Shown here in pieces: positions 31,583 through 40,247 of a stretch of 50,819 nucleotides of DNA. The notes beneath the pieces are model-generated. The model was not told the origin of the DNA. It made no database searches and worked only from the letters and a program-made list of their open reading frames with translations. Source of the DNA: an uncultured Massilia sp. (lineage in GTDB: Bacteria; Pseudomonadota; Gammaproteobacteria; Burkholderiales; Burkholderiaceae). Numbering within the stretch: position 1 is the stretch's first letter; every line of letters starts with the position of its first letter. A program made the translations under genes and the position numbers. The DNA lies in NCBI GenBank assembly GCA_946481275.1, contig CAMLMV010000048.1, forward strand, positions 1 through 50,819. Reading direction: 5' to 3'.

Positions 31583-34126
31583 TCAGCCCCAGTGCAGGTA
31601 GTCGATGCCGTTCTGGATGCTGCCGATGACCTGCGTCTGGTTCTCGGCACTCTCGCTGAAGTGGGCCAGCACGTCGGCGCGGGTCACGGACGACGCGAGC
31701 GCGTGCAGCCAGAAATCGGCGCCGGCGCTGTCGCCCGCGCGGTGCAGCACGTTCTGGTACAGCGCGTGGACGAACTGGGTGTCGCTCGTGTTCGCGCCGT
31801 ACCGGCTCGCGAATTCGGCGCTGCCCGCGAAGCCCGCCGCCGCCTCCGTCAGCGTCATGCCCTTGTCCATCGCGGCGATCCAGTAGCCGAGGCCCGCCTT
31901 GTCCGGCGTGCGGTCGAACGCGGCCTGGTACAGGCGGTACGCTTCGCCCGCCGTGCCGTTCACGTCCAGCGCCACCATGCCGTCGCTGAATTTCAGGCGC
32001 TCGACATTGGCCAGCGTCGCGTGGTTGCCGGCCGCATCCGTCACCGACACGCCGGTGCCCTGGTTGACGATGGCCGCGCCGGCGCGCGCGCTCGCGTACA
32101 CGAGCGTGTCGAGGCCGGACTGCCCCGTCACCCTGCTCTCGCCCGCGACGGCCGCCATCGCATGCGTGCCGGCGCTGAATGCGAGGCTCGTGACGACGCC
32201 CGGGGGCGGCGTTGTCGCCACAGGTGCCGGTGCGGGAGCCGGTGCCGGTGCCGGTGCCGGTGCTGGTGCGGGTGCCGGAGCGGGAGCCGGCGCCGGGGTG
32301 CCGACCTCGATCGCCGCCGCGGTCACGGTGCCGCTCACCAGCGTGCGCATCTCGATGGACGCGCCGCCGGCCGCCGCCGTGTCCACCCACGCGCCGGCGA
32401 AGCCGCCGTTCGCGAGCGCCGTCACGTCCGGGCTGGCCTGGTCGCCGCTGCGCAGCTGGCTGATGCCGAATTCCTGGGTGTCGATGGCGTTGCCGTCGCC
32501 GTCGAAGCGGCGGCCGAAAATACCGTTGCCGTCGTCGTCCGCGCCCTGCCAGGCGACGAGGAACGAACCGTCGGTCAGGGCCGCGACGTCGGCGTCGTAA
32601 TGGCCGCCGCCCGACGCCACGTTGGCCTGCGTGACGGCGCCCACGGCGTGGCCGGCCACGTCGAAGCGCTGGAAGAAGATGTCGCTGTTCGCGAAGCCCC
32701 ACGGATCGTTGGCATAGCTGTCCCACGCGACGACGAAACCGCCGCCCGCGAGCGCCGTCACGTGCGGCAGCGGCGCGGCCGTCGTGATGCTGGCCGCGTA
32801 GCCGTCGCCGCTCGCGACGAACACGGCGGCGGGTGCGCGGCTCAATGCGGCGTAGACGTTGCCGTCGTTGATCTCGCCCCACGACACGACGTAGCCGCCG
32901 TCCTTGAGGCCCGCCAGCGCCGGGCTGTAGGCGGAACCGAGCGCGCCGTGGACCTGCTGCGTGCCGACGGGAGTGCCGTCGGCCGCCGCCTGCTGCACGC
33001 GCACGGCCGCGCCGCTGCGCCAGCCGACGGCGAACGAACCGTCGGCAAGCGTCGCCACGGTGGGCATCGCGGCGTCGCCTGCGGCGCCCGTATCGAGCAC
33101 GTGTTCGGCGCCGGCGCCGCCATTCGCGTCCACGACACGATACGCGACCCTGTTCGCGCCGCCGTCGTTCAGGACATAAGCGACGACGAAGCCCCCGTCG
33201 GCCAGCGCGCTCACGGCCGGCTGGCCTTCGATAACGGTGTCGCCGGCCGGCGTGAGCGCGAACGCGGCGCCCAGCGGGTTGCCCGCCGCGTCGCGCAACT
33301 GCGCGCACAAGCTGGCGTCCGGCCCCGCCCAGACGGCCACGATGCCGCCACCCGACAGCGTGGCCAGCGCCGGGGCGGACGTCCAGGCGTCCAGCGCGGC
33401 ACCGGCCTTCGATTCATTGTTCAGGCCGGGCAAATCGCCCGTCGCGCCGTTTTCGACGGAATAGGTCAGGACCTGGGTGACGCCCGTGTTCGGGATCGGT
33501 TTGCCGGTCGCGTCGACCTGGTAGCGGTCGTAATAGTGCACGGTCACCGCAGTGGCCAGGCCGTCGGCCGGGATCTGGCTCGCATCGGCCACGACCAGGC
33601 GTGCGCTCGTGTCGACCAAGGGGTCGTAGCTGATTGCGAACAGGCCCGGTTGCGACTGACTGTCGATCACCCAGCGGCCGCCCGTCTGGGCACCCGTATC
33701 GATCGGGGTCAGGACGTCGACGACGTCGCCCGCATGCGCCGTCGTGAACACGACGTCGTTGCTGCCGACGGCGCCCACCGGCTGGTTGTCCGCGAATATC
33801 GTGATCTCGGCCGTGACGACGCTGCCGTCCGCCTGCTTGTAGTGGACGCCGAACGTATCGGGCGTCGTCGCGTCCCCCACCATGCGGTCCTGGAAGCGCC
33901 ACAGCGTCCCCGCCGTCGCCACGTACGCGCCCTGGCCATCGACCGGCATCGTGTAGGTGATCCAGGTCTTGCCGTTGTCCTGGCTGTATTGCACGTCGCC
34001 GCGCGCGAACGCCTGGCCCAGCGCGGTGGAGGCATCGAAGGCGACGGCATTGATGTCCGACGCATGGCTCCAGGCGGCACTGGCCTGGCCGGGACGAACG
34101 TAATAGGAAGTCGTGGGCGTGCTCAT
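31583..34126 (-). CDS. Large repeat protein with DUF4214 C-terminus, probably secreted
   Basis: Protein of 847 residues with no Sec signal peptide. Residues 1-240 are beta-rich. Seven repeats follow, starting near 251, 302, 354, 401, 453, 511 and 565, each containing a version of V-x-A-L-x-D-G-G-F-V-V-A-W. This number and spacing suggest a seven-bladed beta-propeller. A Pro-Ala linker (611-636) leads to a beta region (VTGQSGLDTLVYASARAG) and a DUF4214 domain (about 725-847) with AYRLYQAAFDRTPDKAGLGYW. DUF4214 proteins in this bacterial group are often large extracellular proteins exported by type I secretion; that is inferred here. No calcium-binding RTX nonapeptides are evident. The ATG has only a weak ribosome-binding site. 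It lies downstream of cbiX on the same strand. Confidence 0.8.
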   Translation of the reverse strand: MSTPTTSYYVRPGQASAAWSHASDINAVAFDASTALGQAFARGDVQYSQDNGKTWITYTMPVDGQGAYVATAGTLWRFQDRMVGDATTPDTFGVHYKQADGSVVTAEITIFADNQPVGAVGSNDVVFTTAHAGDVVDVLTPIDTGAQTGGRWVIDSQSQPGLFAISYDPLVDTSARLVVADASQIPADGLATAVTVHYYDRYQVDATGKPIPNTGVTQVLTYSVENGATGDLPGLNNESKAGAALDAWTSAPALATLSGGGIVAVWAGPDASLCAQLRDAAGNPLGAAFALTPAGDTVIEGQPAVSALADGGFVVAYVLNDGGANRVAYRVVDANGGAGAEHVLDTGAAGDAAMPTVATLADGSFAVGWRSGAAVRVQQAAADGTPVGTQQVHGALGSAYSPALAGLKDGGYVVSWGEINDGNVYAALSRAPAAVFVASGDGYAASITTAAPLPHVTALAGGGFVVAWDSYANDPWGFANSDIFFQRFDVAGHAVGAVTQANVASGGGHYDADVAALTDGSFLVAWQGADDDGNGIFGRRFDGDGNAIDTQEFGISQLRSGDQASPDVTALANGGFAGAWVDTAAAGGASIEMRTLVSGTVTAAAIEVGTPAPAPAPAPAPAPAPAPAPAPAPAPVATTPPPGVVTSLAFSAGTHAMAAVAGESRVTGQSGLDTLVYASARAGAAIVNQGTGVSVTDAAGNHATLANVERLKFSDGMVALDVNGTAGEAYRLYQAAFDRTPDKAGLGYWIAAMDKGMTLTEAAAGFAGSAEFASRYGANTSDTQFVHALYQNVLHRAGDSAGADFWLHALASSVTRADVLAHFSESAENQTQVIGSIQNGIDYLHWG
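32223..32302 (-). repeat. Short tandem repeat encoding the Pro-Ala linker
   Basis: About thirteen tandem copies of a six-base unit (GGTGCC and close variants on the plus strand) encode the (PA)n linker of the DUF4214 protein. The unit is a multiple of three, so copy-number change would alter linker length without frameshift. Confidence 0.85.
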
Positions 34127-34240
34127 GGCGGTGAATCTCGTTTACCCGAAAAGCATATTTTTCCTCACGGCAAATTTAAATTCAATGAGGAAATTGCCTA
34201 TGGTGCGTAAAGACCACCGAAAACCAACGGAACGTGATTT

Positions 34241-34263
34241 CCGTGCCAACGAAATTGGCACGG
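34241..34263 (-). other. Perfect hairpin between cbiX and the DUF4214 gene
   Basis: CCGTGCCAA (34241-34249) pairs with TTGGCACGG (34255-34263) around a five-base loop, in the AT-rich 173-base gap between two minus-strand genes. It lacks a T tract, so it could be a terminator-like attenuator for the lptF-lptG-cbiX transcript or an operator for the DUF4214 gene. Confidence 0.5.
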
Positions 34264-34299
34264 ATAAATGCATCCGCTACAACACAAGTTGCGAACAGA

Positions 34300-34701
34300 T
34301 CAGCTTGGCATTTTTGCCATTGCCGGGTCGGCGATGGCGGCCGCGCCCGCACAATAGGCGGCCATCGCCGCCAGCACGCCGGGATCCTCGCCGACGGCGG
34401 GCACGGTGCGGAAGGTCACCTGCGGATGGCTGGCGCGCAGCTGCTCCAGCAGCAGCGGCAGGTCGCGCAGCAGATGGCCGCCCTGTCCCAGGAACACGGG
34501 AACGATGGTGATGTCGCGCGCGCCCAGCGCCACCTGGACGTTGACTTCGTCCGGCAGGCTCGGCGTCATCAGCTCGAGGAAGGCCAGCGACACGGCGCAA
34601 TCCGGACGCTGCGCCGCGGTCAGGTCGCGCAGGCGCTGGAACGGGGCGGCCCAGGCGGGGGCGCGGGCGCCGTGGGCGAACAATACGAGTGCTTTTTCCA
34701 T
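34300..34701 (-). CDS. cbiX: CbiX/SirB-type sirohydrochlorin chelatase, short form
   Basis: Single-domain class II chelatase of 133 residues that inserts Co2+ or Fe2+ into sirohydrochlorin. Metal-site residues are visible as His10 in LFAHGAR, Glu43 in FLELMTPSLP and His76 in FLGQGGHLLRDLP. The short form resembles archaeal CbiXS. With cobA in the cys operon 3 kb away, it may act as the siroheme ferrochelatase; cobalt use is the alternative and sequence does not decide. Its ATG overlaps the lptG stop by one base (TGATG), so it seems to be the last gene of the lptF-lptG transcript, an odd functional pairing. Confidence 0.85.
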   Translation of the reverse strand: MEKALVLFAHGARAPAWAAPFQRLRDLTAAQRPDCAVSLAFLELMTPSLPDEVNVQVALGARDITIVPVFLGQGGHLLRDLPLLLEQLRASHPQVTFRTVPAVGEDPGVLAAMAAYCAGAAAIADPAMAKMPS

Positions 34702-35885
34702 CAGTGTCTCTCCACCCAGCGCAGGGCGCCGATCGCCAGCAGCAGGAACAGCAGGCTGGGCGCGGCCGCCGTCACGAAGGCCGGCCAGGTCGACAACATG
34801 CCCACGTGCGAAAACAACGCGTTAATCAAAATGAAGCTCACGCCGATCATGATGCCGATGAAGCTCTTCAGGCCCACGCCGCCGCTGCGGGTGTGCAGGT
34901 AGCCGAACGGCAGCGCGAGCGCCATCAGCACGAAGATCGACAGCGGATCGATCAGCTTCTTCCAGAACGCGATCTTGAAGCGTTCCGTCTCCTGGCGGTT
35001 CTCGGCCAGGTGGCGCGTGTACACGGCCAGTTCGTTGGCGGACATCCGTTCCGGATCGGAACGGGACACGGACAGGATCTTCGGCGTGATCTCGGACACG
35101 AGGTCCAGGCTCGCCACCTTGCGCGTGGAGACGGACGCCGTGTCCTGGCCGTACGTGCTCTGGATGGTCTGGCCGGCCGGGATGGGCGTGCCCGGCTCGG
35201 GCAGCGCGCGGCTGTTCGAGAACAGGGTCTCGGTGACGTCGCTCAGGCGCCACGTGCTGTTGCCGCTGAACTTGGCGTTGGCGGCCGTGATCAGGGAGCG
35301 CATGCGCATGCCGTTGTCGAACTCGTACAGGCGCACGTCGATCAACTGGCCGTCCGGACGGATCTGACGGGCGTTGAAGAAGCGCGAGCCCGTCACGGGC
35401 CCCTTCGGGCCGCCCGTGTGGATCGTGTCCTTGGTCCACATGCCCGAGCGGAATTCGGCCGACACCGTCGCGCCCTTCGCGGACAGGCGCACGCGTTCCG
35501 CGATCGGCGCCGTGCGCGGCGTGATCAGCTCGCCGAACAGGAACGTGATGGCGACGAACAGCACGCCGATCTTCGCCAGCATGATGCCAGCCTGCTGCGT
35601 GGACATCGACGACGCGCGCATGATCGTGAATTCCGAACTCTGCGCGAACTGCGCCATCGTGTAGATGGTGCCGACCAGCGCGGCCACGGGCATCGCCTCG
35701 TACACGTGGCCGGGGACGAGCAGCAGCACGTACAGGATCGCGTGCTGGATCATGTAGCCGCCCTTGCCCACCGAAGGCAGTTCCTGCGTCAGGTCCATGA
35801 AGGCGATGAGGCCCAGCGTGGCGACCAGCGCGAACGAGACGGCCTGCGTGATGTTGACGAAGAAGTAGCGCTGCAGGATCTTCAT
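34701..35885 (-). CDS. lptG: LPS export ABC transporter permease LptG
   Basis: Inner-membrane permease of the LptB2FG complex that extracts LPS and passes it to LptC. The 394 residues have the expected topology: TM segments near 15-35, 58-80 and 95-120, a large periplasmic jelly-roll domain (about 130-290), and three C-terminal TM helices (about 300-390, e.g. IDPLSIFVLMALALPFGYL). The start is the ATG giving [18 protein letters not shown], the family N-terminus, overlapping the lptF stop by 4 bases. The upstream open frame is proline/arginine noise. Confidence 0.92.
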   Translation of the reverse strand: MKILQRYFFVNITQAVSFALVATLGLIAFMDLTQELPSVGKGGYMIQHAILYVLLLVPGHVYEAMPVAALVGTIYTMAQFAQSSEFTIMRASSMSTQQAGIMLAKIGVLFVAITFLFGELITPRTAPIAERVRLSAKGATVSAEFRSGMWTKDTIHTGGPKGPVTGSRFFNARQIRPDGQLIDVRLYEFDNGMRMRSLITAANAKFSGNSTWRLSDVTETLFSNSRALPEPGTPIPAGQTIQSTYGQDTASVSTRKVASLDLVSEITPKILSVSRSDPERMSANELAVYTRHLAENRQETERFKIAFWKKLIDPLSIFVLMALALPFGYLHTRSGGVGLKSFIGIMIGVSFILINALFSHVGMLSTWPAFVTAAAPSLLFLLLAIGALRWVERH

Positions 35886-37033
35886 TGCGCGCCCTCCTGC
35901 GTGGCTTCGCCCCCGCGCAGCAGGCGGCGGCGCTTGAAGGCGCCCACCAGTGCGAGCGGATGCCACGGGTGGTTGACGTTCAGGCGCCAGGCGAACAGCC
36001 CGGCCACGACGAGCAGCGCGAACAGGTGCAGCGGCCACCACGCCACGCCGAAGCTCATCTTGCCCTGCTTGACGCTGGCCTCGAACAGTTTCGACAGGTT
36101 ACTGTAGGTGAAGAAGATCAGCAGCGCGAGCATCAGGTTCGCCGAGCTGCCGGCGCGCGGATTGACGAAGCCGAGCGGAATCGCCAGCAGCAACAGCACG
36201 ACGCAGGAGATCGGCGCCGAGATCCGGTACAGCAGTTCGGCATTCGTGAAGCGGTTGTTGGGCAGCGCCAGCAAGGCGGGCGTGGTCAGCGCATCGGCCG
36301 GCGTCTCGGACCCGATCACGGGCACCTGGCTGGACACGCGCATGCGGTAGCGCTCGAACTCCATCGACTGGAAATCGGCCCGCCCCGGCTGGCCCAGGTA
36401 GCGGCGGCCGTTCTTCAGCACGAGGTATTGCCCGCCCTTGCCGTCCGGCTCGATCACGCCTTCCTTGGCGACGACGATCGAATTGCCGTCGGCGTCGACG
36501 GAATTCACGAACACGTTCTGCACGACGGTCGCGCCGCTCGTGCTGCCTTCGACGAAGAACACGCGGTTGGTCGACGGCGATTCGCGGAACTGGCCGGGCG
36601 ACACGCGCTTGAGGTCTTCGCGCTTCTCGAAGCGCTCGACGAATTCCGCGCTCTTCATCTTCGCCCACGGCGTCGCGACGAACGACAGCACGGCGACGAT
36701 GGCCACCATCGGCAGGCCGAACACGAGCACCGGCGGCACCCACCGCATCAGCGACTGGCCGGACGCGAACCACACGACCATCTCGGAGTCGCGATAGCTG
36801 CGCGTCACGGTGACGATGACCGCGATAAAGCTGGTAAGAATGATGATTGTTGGCAGATAATTCAGCACCGAAAAGCCGATGAGGGCCAGCACGTCGCTCG
36901 AGGCGACCTTGCCGCCGGCGGCCTTGCCGAGGATGGAGATCAGGGTCCAGGTGACGAAGACCGTAAACAGGGCCGTGAAGGTGGCGCCGGCCACACTGGC
37001 CAATTCACGCTGTAGGGCGCGTTGGAAAATCAT
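35882..37033 (-). CDS. lptF: LPS export ABC transporter permease LptF
   Basis: Partner permease of LptG. The 383 residues begin [19 protein letters not shown] and have three N-terminal TM helices, a periplasmic beta-domain (about 120-280, ending near [17 protein letters not shown]) and three C-terminal helices ([44 protein letters not shown]). The start at 37033 is chosen by comparison with the family; an ATG 20 codons upstream exists but adds an atypical extension. It is divergent from pepA, as is common in betaproteobacteria, and first gene of lptF-lptG-cbiX. Confidence 0.92.
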   Translation of the reverse strand: MIFQRALQRELASVAGATFTALFTVFVTWTLISILGKAAGGKVASSDVLALIGFSVLNYLPTIIILTSFIAVIVTVTRSYRDSEMVVWFASGQSLMRWVPPVLVFGLPMVAIVAVLSFVATPWAKMKSAEFVERFEKREDLKRVSPGQFRESPSTNRVFFVEGSTSGATVVQNVFVNSVDADGNSIVVAKEGVIEPDGKGGQYLVLKNGRRYLGQPGRADFQSMEFERYRMRVSSQVPVIGSETPADALTTPALLALPNNRFTNAELLYRISAPISCVVLLLLAIPLGFVNPRAGSSANLMLALLIFFTYSNLSKLFEASVKQGKMSFGVAWWPLHLFALLVVAGLFAWRLNVNHPWHPLALVGAFKRRRLLRGGEATQEGAQ

Positions 37034-37041
37034 TCGATCGT

Positions 37042-37047
37042 TATAAT
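37042..37047 (+). promoter_or_regulatory. Candidate -10 element for pepA
   Basis: A perfect TATAAT stands about 100 bases before the pepA start. The nearest -35-like hexamer, TTGGAA at 37022, is only 14 bases away, so the match is incomplete. The element lies in the gap between the divergent lptF and pepA starts. Confidence 0.3.
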
Positions 37048-37146
37048 TGCTGGTTTGAAGGAACCCCAAGGAACCGTCACGAGCGGGCGCCATATGGAAG
37101 GTTCCTCGGACAGCACGCGCGTCAAAAACTCGAAACGGAGAATCAA

Positions 37147-38643
37147 ATGGACTTTAGCATAAAAGCATTCGACACAAAAAACACGCTGGCCGCAGCCAAA
37201 TCGGGCTGTGTGGCAGTCGCGGTGTTCGAAAACAAGAAACTGTCGGAGGCGGCGAAAGCCCTCGATCTGAACGGCGGGATCAGCGCGGCCGTCAAGTCGG
37301 GTGACATCTCCGGCAAGCCCGGCTCCACCCTGCTGCTGCGCGGCGTGGCCGGCGTGACCGCTGCCCGCGTACTGCTGGTCGGCATGGGCGCCGACGAAGC
37401 CGTCAGCGAGAAAAGCTTTACCGGTGCCGTGTCCGCTGCCCTCAAAACCTTCGCTTCGCTGGGCGCGCAGGATGCCATTATCGCATTCCCGCTGGAGAAT
37501 GTGAAAGCGCGCGACCTGAACTGGGCCATCAAGGGCATCGTCATCGCCGCGAACGAGGCCGAATTCCGCACCGACGCGCAAAAGAGCAAGAAGGATCCGG
37601 CGCCCACCGGCGTGCGCAAGCTGGCCATCGCCGTCCCGGCCGCGACGCCGCAGATCAAGGGCGTGCTGGCGCAGGCGCAGGCCATCGCCAACGGCATGAA
37701 CCTGACGAAGGAACTGGGCAACCTGTCGCCGAACGTCTGCACCCCGACCTACCTCGCGAACACGGCGAAGAAGCTGGCGGGCGACTACGGCTTCGACATC
37801 GAAGTCCTGGACCGCAAGCAGCTGGAAGCCCTCAAGATGGGCAGCTTCCTGTCCGTGACGCGCGGCAGCGAAGAGCCGCCGAAGTTCATCGTCCTGAAGC
37901 ACAACGGCGGCAAGAAGAACGACGCGCCGGTGGTCCTCGTCGGCAAGGGCATCACGTTCGACACGGGCGGCATCTCGCTGAAGCCCGGTCCGAACATGGA
38001 CGAGATGAAGTACGACATGTGCGGCGCCGGCTCGGTGCTGGGCACCTTCCGCGCCATCGGCGAGATGGGCCTGAAGCTGAACGTCGTCGGCATCGTCGCC
38101 GCCTGCGAGAACATGCCGTCGGGCCGCGCCACCAAGCCGGGCGACATCGTCACCGCGATGAACGGCACCACCATCGAGATCCTGAATACGGATGCGGAAG
38201 GCCGCCTGATCCTGGCCGACGCCCTGACCTACGCCGAGCGCTTCAAGCCGGCCGCCGTCGTCGACGTCGCCACGCTGACGGGCGCCTGTATCGTCGCGCT
38301 GGGCCACCACACGTCGGGCCTGTTCACGCGCCACGACGATGCCCACGACGCCCTCGCCCAGGAACTGCTGGACGCCGGCAGGCAGGCGAACGACGTCGCC
38401 TGGCGCTTCCCCATCGGCGAGAACTACAACGAGCAGCTGAAGTCGAACTTCGCCGACCTGGCCAACATCGGCACGCCGGGCGGCGCGTCGATCACGGCGG
38501 CGTGCTTCCTGGAGAACTTCACGCGCAACTACACGTGGGCCCACCTGGACATCGCCGGCACCGCATGGAAGTCGGGCGCGGCCAAGGGCGCGACCGGCCG
38601 TCCGGTGCCGCTGCTGACCACGTTCCTGCTGAACCGCGTGTAA
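37147..38643 (+). CDS. pepA: Leucyl aminopeptidase (M17 family)
   Basis: Hexameric cytosolic aminopeptidase with two metal ions; in E. coli also a DNA-binding regulator. The 498 residues have the variable N-terminal macro-like domain (1-170). The catalytic domain shows [16 protein letters not shown] (Lys and Asp ligands), [13 protein letters not shown] and the signature [14 protein letters not shown] (from 347) containing the Asp/Glu ligands and catalytic Arg. It is intact. GGAG precedes the ATG by about 7 bases, and a strong terminator follows. Confidence 0.94.
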   Translation: MDFSIKAFDTKNTLAAAKSGCVAVAVFENKKLSEAAKALDLNGGISAAVKSGDISGKPGSTLLLRGVAGVTAARVLLVGMGADEAVSEKSFTGAVSAALKTFASLGAQDAIIAFPLENVKARDLNWAIKGIVIAANEAEFRTDAQKSKKDPAPTGVRKLAIAVPAATPQIKGVLAQAQAIANGMNLTKELGNLSPNVCTPTYLANTAKKLAGDYGFDIEVLDRKQLEALKMGSFLSVTRGSEEPPKFIVLKHNGGKKNDAPVVLVGKGITFDTGGISLKPGPNMDEMKYDMCGAGSVLGTFRAIGEMGLKLNVVGIVAACENMPSGRATKPGDIVTAMNGTTIEILNTDAEGRLILADALTYAERFKPAAVVDVATLTGACIVALGHHTSGLFTRHDDAHDALAQELLDAGRQANDVAWRFPIGENYNEQLKSNFADLANIGTPGGASITAACFLENFTRNYTWAHLDIAGTAWKSGAAKGATGRPVPLLTTFLLNRV

Positions 38644-38665
38644 GCGTTACCGCAGGCTGACGAAG

Positions 38666-38693
38666 ACGGGCGCCGCGTGGCGCCCGTTTTTTT
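38666..38693 (+). terminator. Rho-independent terminator of pepA
   Basis: ACGGGCGCC (38666-38674) pairs with GGCGCCCGT (38679-38687) around a four-base loop, followed by a T tract reaching the stop codon of the convergent lipoprotein gene. Confidence 0.92.
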
Positions 38694-39163
38694 CAGAACA
38701 CGACGTTGCCGCGCTCCCGCTGCGCCTCCCGCTGCGCCTCCGGCCCGGCCGGCGCCTGCATCAGCACCGTCAGGGTCGACTCGTAGGCGACACCCGAGCT
38801 GCCGTACGGGTCCCTGTGATTGCCGCCGACGCGGGCGACGATGCTGCCGACCAGCCGGCCCGTGTCGAACAGGGAGGTGTTGTGCGCCGGCGCGACGTCG
38901 AGCGCGCTGCCCGCCCCCTCGCGCGCGCAATCGATCGTGAGCGGACTGCGGCTGCGTTCGACGGTGACCCGCCCAGGCGCGACGACGAACCAGCGCCCTG
39001 CGGCATTGGACAGCACGCAGCCGACGCCCGTCACCTCGCGATGGTCGAGGATGGTGTGGATTTCCAGCTGCTGCGTCGTCGGTTCGGCGGGCGCAGTCAC
39101 GCATCCGGCCATGACGGTGCACAGCGCGAACGTGGAGATGGTACGGAACGAAAGAAAGGACAT
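38693..39163 (-). CDS. Predicted small lipoprotein of unknown function
   Basis: The product has 156 residues. The N-terminus has a hydrophobic stretch (LSFRTISTFALCTVMAG) ending in MAGC with Cys21, a plausible though not ideal lipobox, so it is probably a lipid-anchored envelope protein. Beta-type segments follow (GRWFVVAPGRVTVERSRSPLTIDC) with two further cysteines, Cys49 in GVGCVL and one in TIDCAREG, that could form a disulfide. The C-terminal third is charged and rich in Glu, Arg and Gln. I recognise no family. The gene is convergent with pepA and overlaps the end of its terminator. Only a weak ribosome-binding site is visible. Confidence 0.7.
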   Translation of the reverse strand: MSFLSFRTISTFALCTVMAGCVTAPAEPTTQQLEIHTILDHREVTGVGCVLSNAAGRWFVVAPGRVTVERSRSPLTIDCAREGAGSALDVAPAHNTSLFDTGRLVGSIVARVGGNHRDPYGSSGVAYESTLTVLMQAPAGPEAQREAQRERGNVVF

Positions 39164-39263
39164 ATCTTCAACCGATCATGCATACAAGGCATACCACCCG
39201 TTTACGGCGGCAATCGGAAAGACATGAGGCGAAGCGCATCCCGGGATCGCCGGGATGGCGTTG

Positions 39264-39470
39264 CTATGCTGCGGCCGGCACCGGATCGATGGGCGCAAAG
39301 CGCGGCAAGCGCTCCCCGTCCACGTCGACCAGTCCGAAAAATGCATCCCGCGGGCGGACCCAGGTCTTGCCGTCCTGCCCGCGATACACGACCACGGCCG
39401 TGTGGTCCGCCTCGAGGATTGCCTCGCAGACCACCTCGTACACCCCGCCCTTGTAGTGGCGGTAGCGCAT
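39264..39470 (-). CDS. DUF1653 domain protein
   Basis: Small protein of 68 residues matching DUF1653: YRHYKGGVYEVVCEAILEAD, VVVYRGQDGKTWVRPRDAFF and a C-terminal RFAPI. The domain is a compact SH3-like fold found in bacteria and phages; its function is unknown. The ATG overlaps the stop of the upstream 116-residue gene by one base (TGATG), so the pair is translationally coupled. A gap of 100 bases separates it from the lipoprotein gene. Confidence 0.82.
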   Translation of the reverse strand: MRYRHYKGGVYEVVCEAILEADHTAVVVYRGQDGKTWVRPRDAFFGLVDVDGERLPRFAPIDPVPAAA

Positions 39471-39820
39471 CAGGCCTTTTCTTCGGCCGTGGCGCGATTC
39501 CGCTTCTTGAGGTTCTGGATAACCTTGACGATGCCTTCGATGCCGGCGTTGTCATCCAGTTCGCTGAACGCGTCCAGCACCTCGTTGAGGACGCGGTTGC
39601 GCACGCTCGCCTCGTCAGCCTGCATCTTCTGCGGCTGGTTCTCGGACGGTGCGAATTTCTGCGGCGCTTCGGCCGCAGCCTTCTGTCCGTGTGCCAGCGC
39701 GGCCTGCCAGATCAGCCAGCGGCGTTGGGTTTCGTACACGAGGTACTCTTCCGGCTTGTCTTCACGACGCCGGACAATGTGGCCATCGCGTTGGGCCCAT
39801 GCTTCAAATGCTTGGCGCAT
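39470..39820 (-). CDS. Hypothetical protein coupled to DUF1653 gene
   Basis: The product has 116 residues and I cannot assign it a family. The N-terminal part (MRQAFEAWAQRDGHIVRRRE, then YLVYETQRRWLIWQAALAHG) resembles short proteins often encoded in phages and prophage remnants. The middle is Gln/Ala/Pro-rich and the C-terminus is a charged helix (IVKVIQNLKKRNR). There is no signal peptide. A good ribosome-binding site (AAAGGA) lies 6 bases before the ATG, which supports real expression. It forms a two-gene unit with the DUF1653 gene. Confidence 0.72.
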   Translation of the reverse strand: MRQAFEAWAQRDGHIVRRREDKPEEYLVYETQRRWLIWQAALAHGQKAAAEAPQKFAPSENQPQKMQADEASVRNRVLNEVLDAFSELDDNAGIEGIVKVIQNLKKRNRATAEEKA

Positions 39821-40247
39821 TGTTGTCCTTTACAAAGCTGTGTGCAAATCCTGCTCTCGGATCCGCGATCGTTACACACCTGCCTAAGCCGGCCGCTCGA
39901 CCGACCACGGCAACCATCTAATCAAAGCAACGGATTGCTTTTGAATACTTGGTTCCAGAGCAATATGCCAATAGTACAACCAAAGTTGGCCTACTGCAAT
40001 TTTTTTCTTTCGAGAAGGAGACGATACGTAAATGTCCCCTGTCTTGCTGTGATTGTTACATCTTGTCACAGTTCGGCGCAACTTTCCAGCGGCGTTACGA
40101 TTTTTTACTCCAGGGACAATAATTTTACGACATCTTTGTTGCAATCGAAACAAATAATGACAATCGTGTCGTGCCCTTTCGAGCCATGATGGGTAACAAC
40201 AACGGTGGCGCCCGATCCGCCGAAGCGGGCTCGGGATTGTACGCGAC
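39821..40247. other. AT-rich gene-free interval
   Basis: No credible gene was seen in these 427 bases, which are visibly richer in A and T than the rest of the window. They hold a 7-base hairpin AAAGCAA/TTGCTTT at 39924-39941 and a dyad CTGTGA/TCACAG at 40047-40071 with 13 bases between. They should include the promoter of the 116-residue gene (left) and the end of the PEP-CTERM transcript (right). Confidence 0.6.

Noticed and set aside
32219..32302. Tandem repeat considered as a CRISPR array or non-coding satellite
   Set aside because: The unit is six bases without spacers and translates in frame to the Pro-Ala linker of the DUF4214 protein.
40047..40071. CTGTGA...TCACAG dyad considered as a CRP/FNR-type site
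   Set aside because: The arms match the half-sites, but the spacing is 13 bases instead of the 6 (CRP) or 4 (FNR) required.
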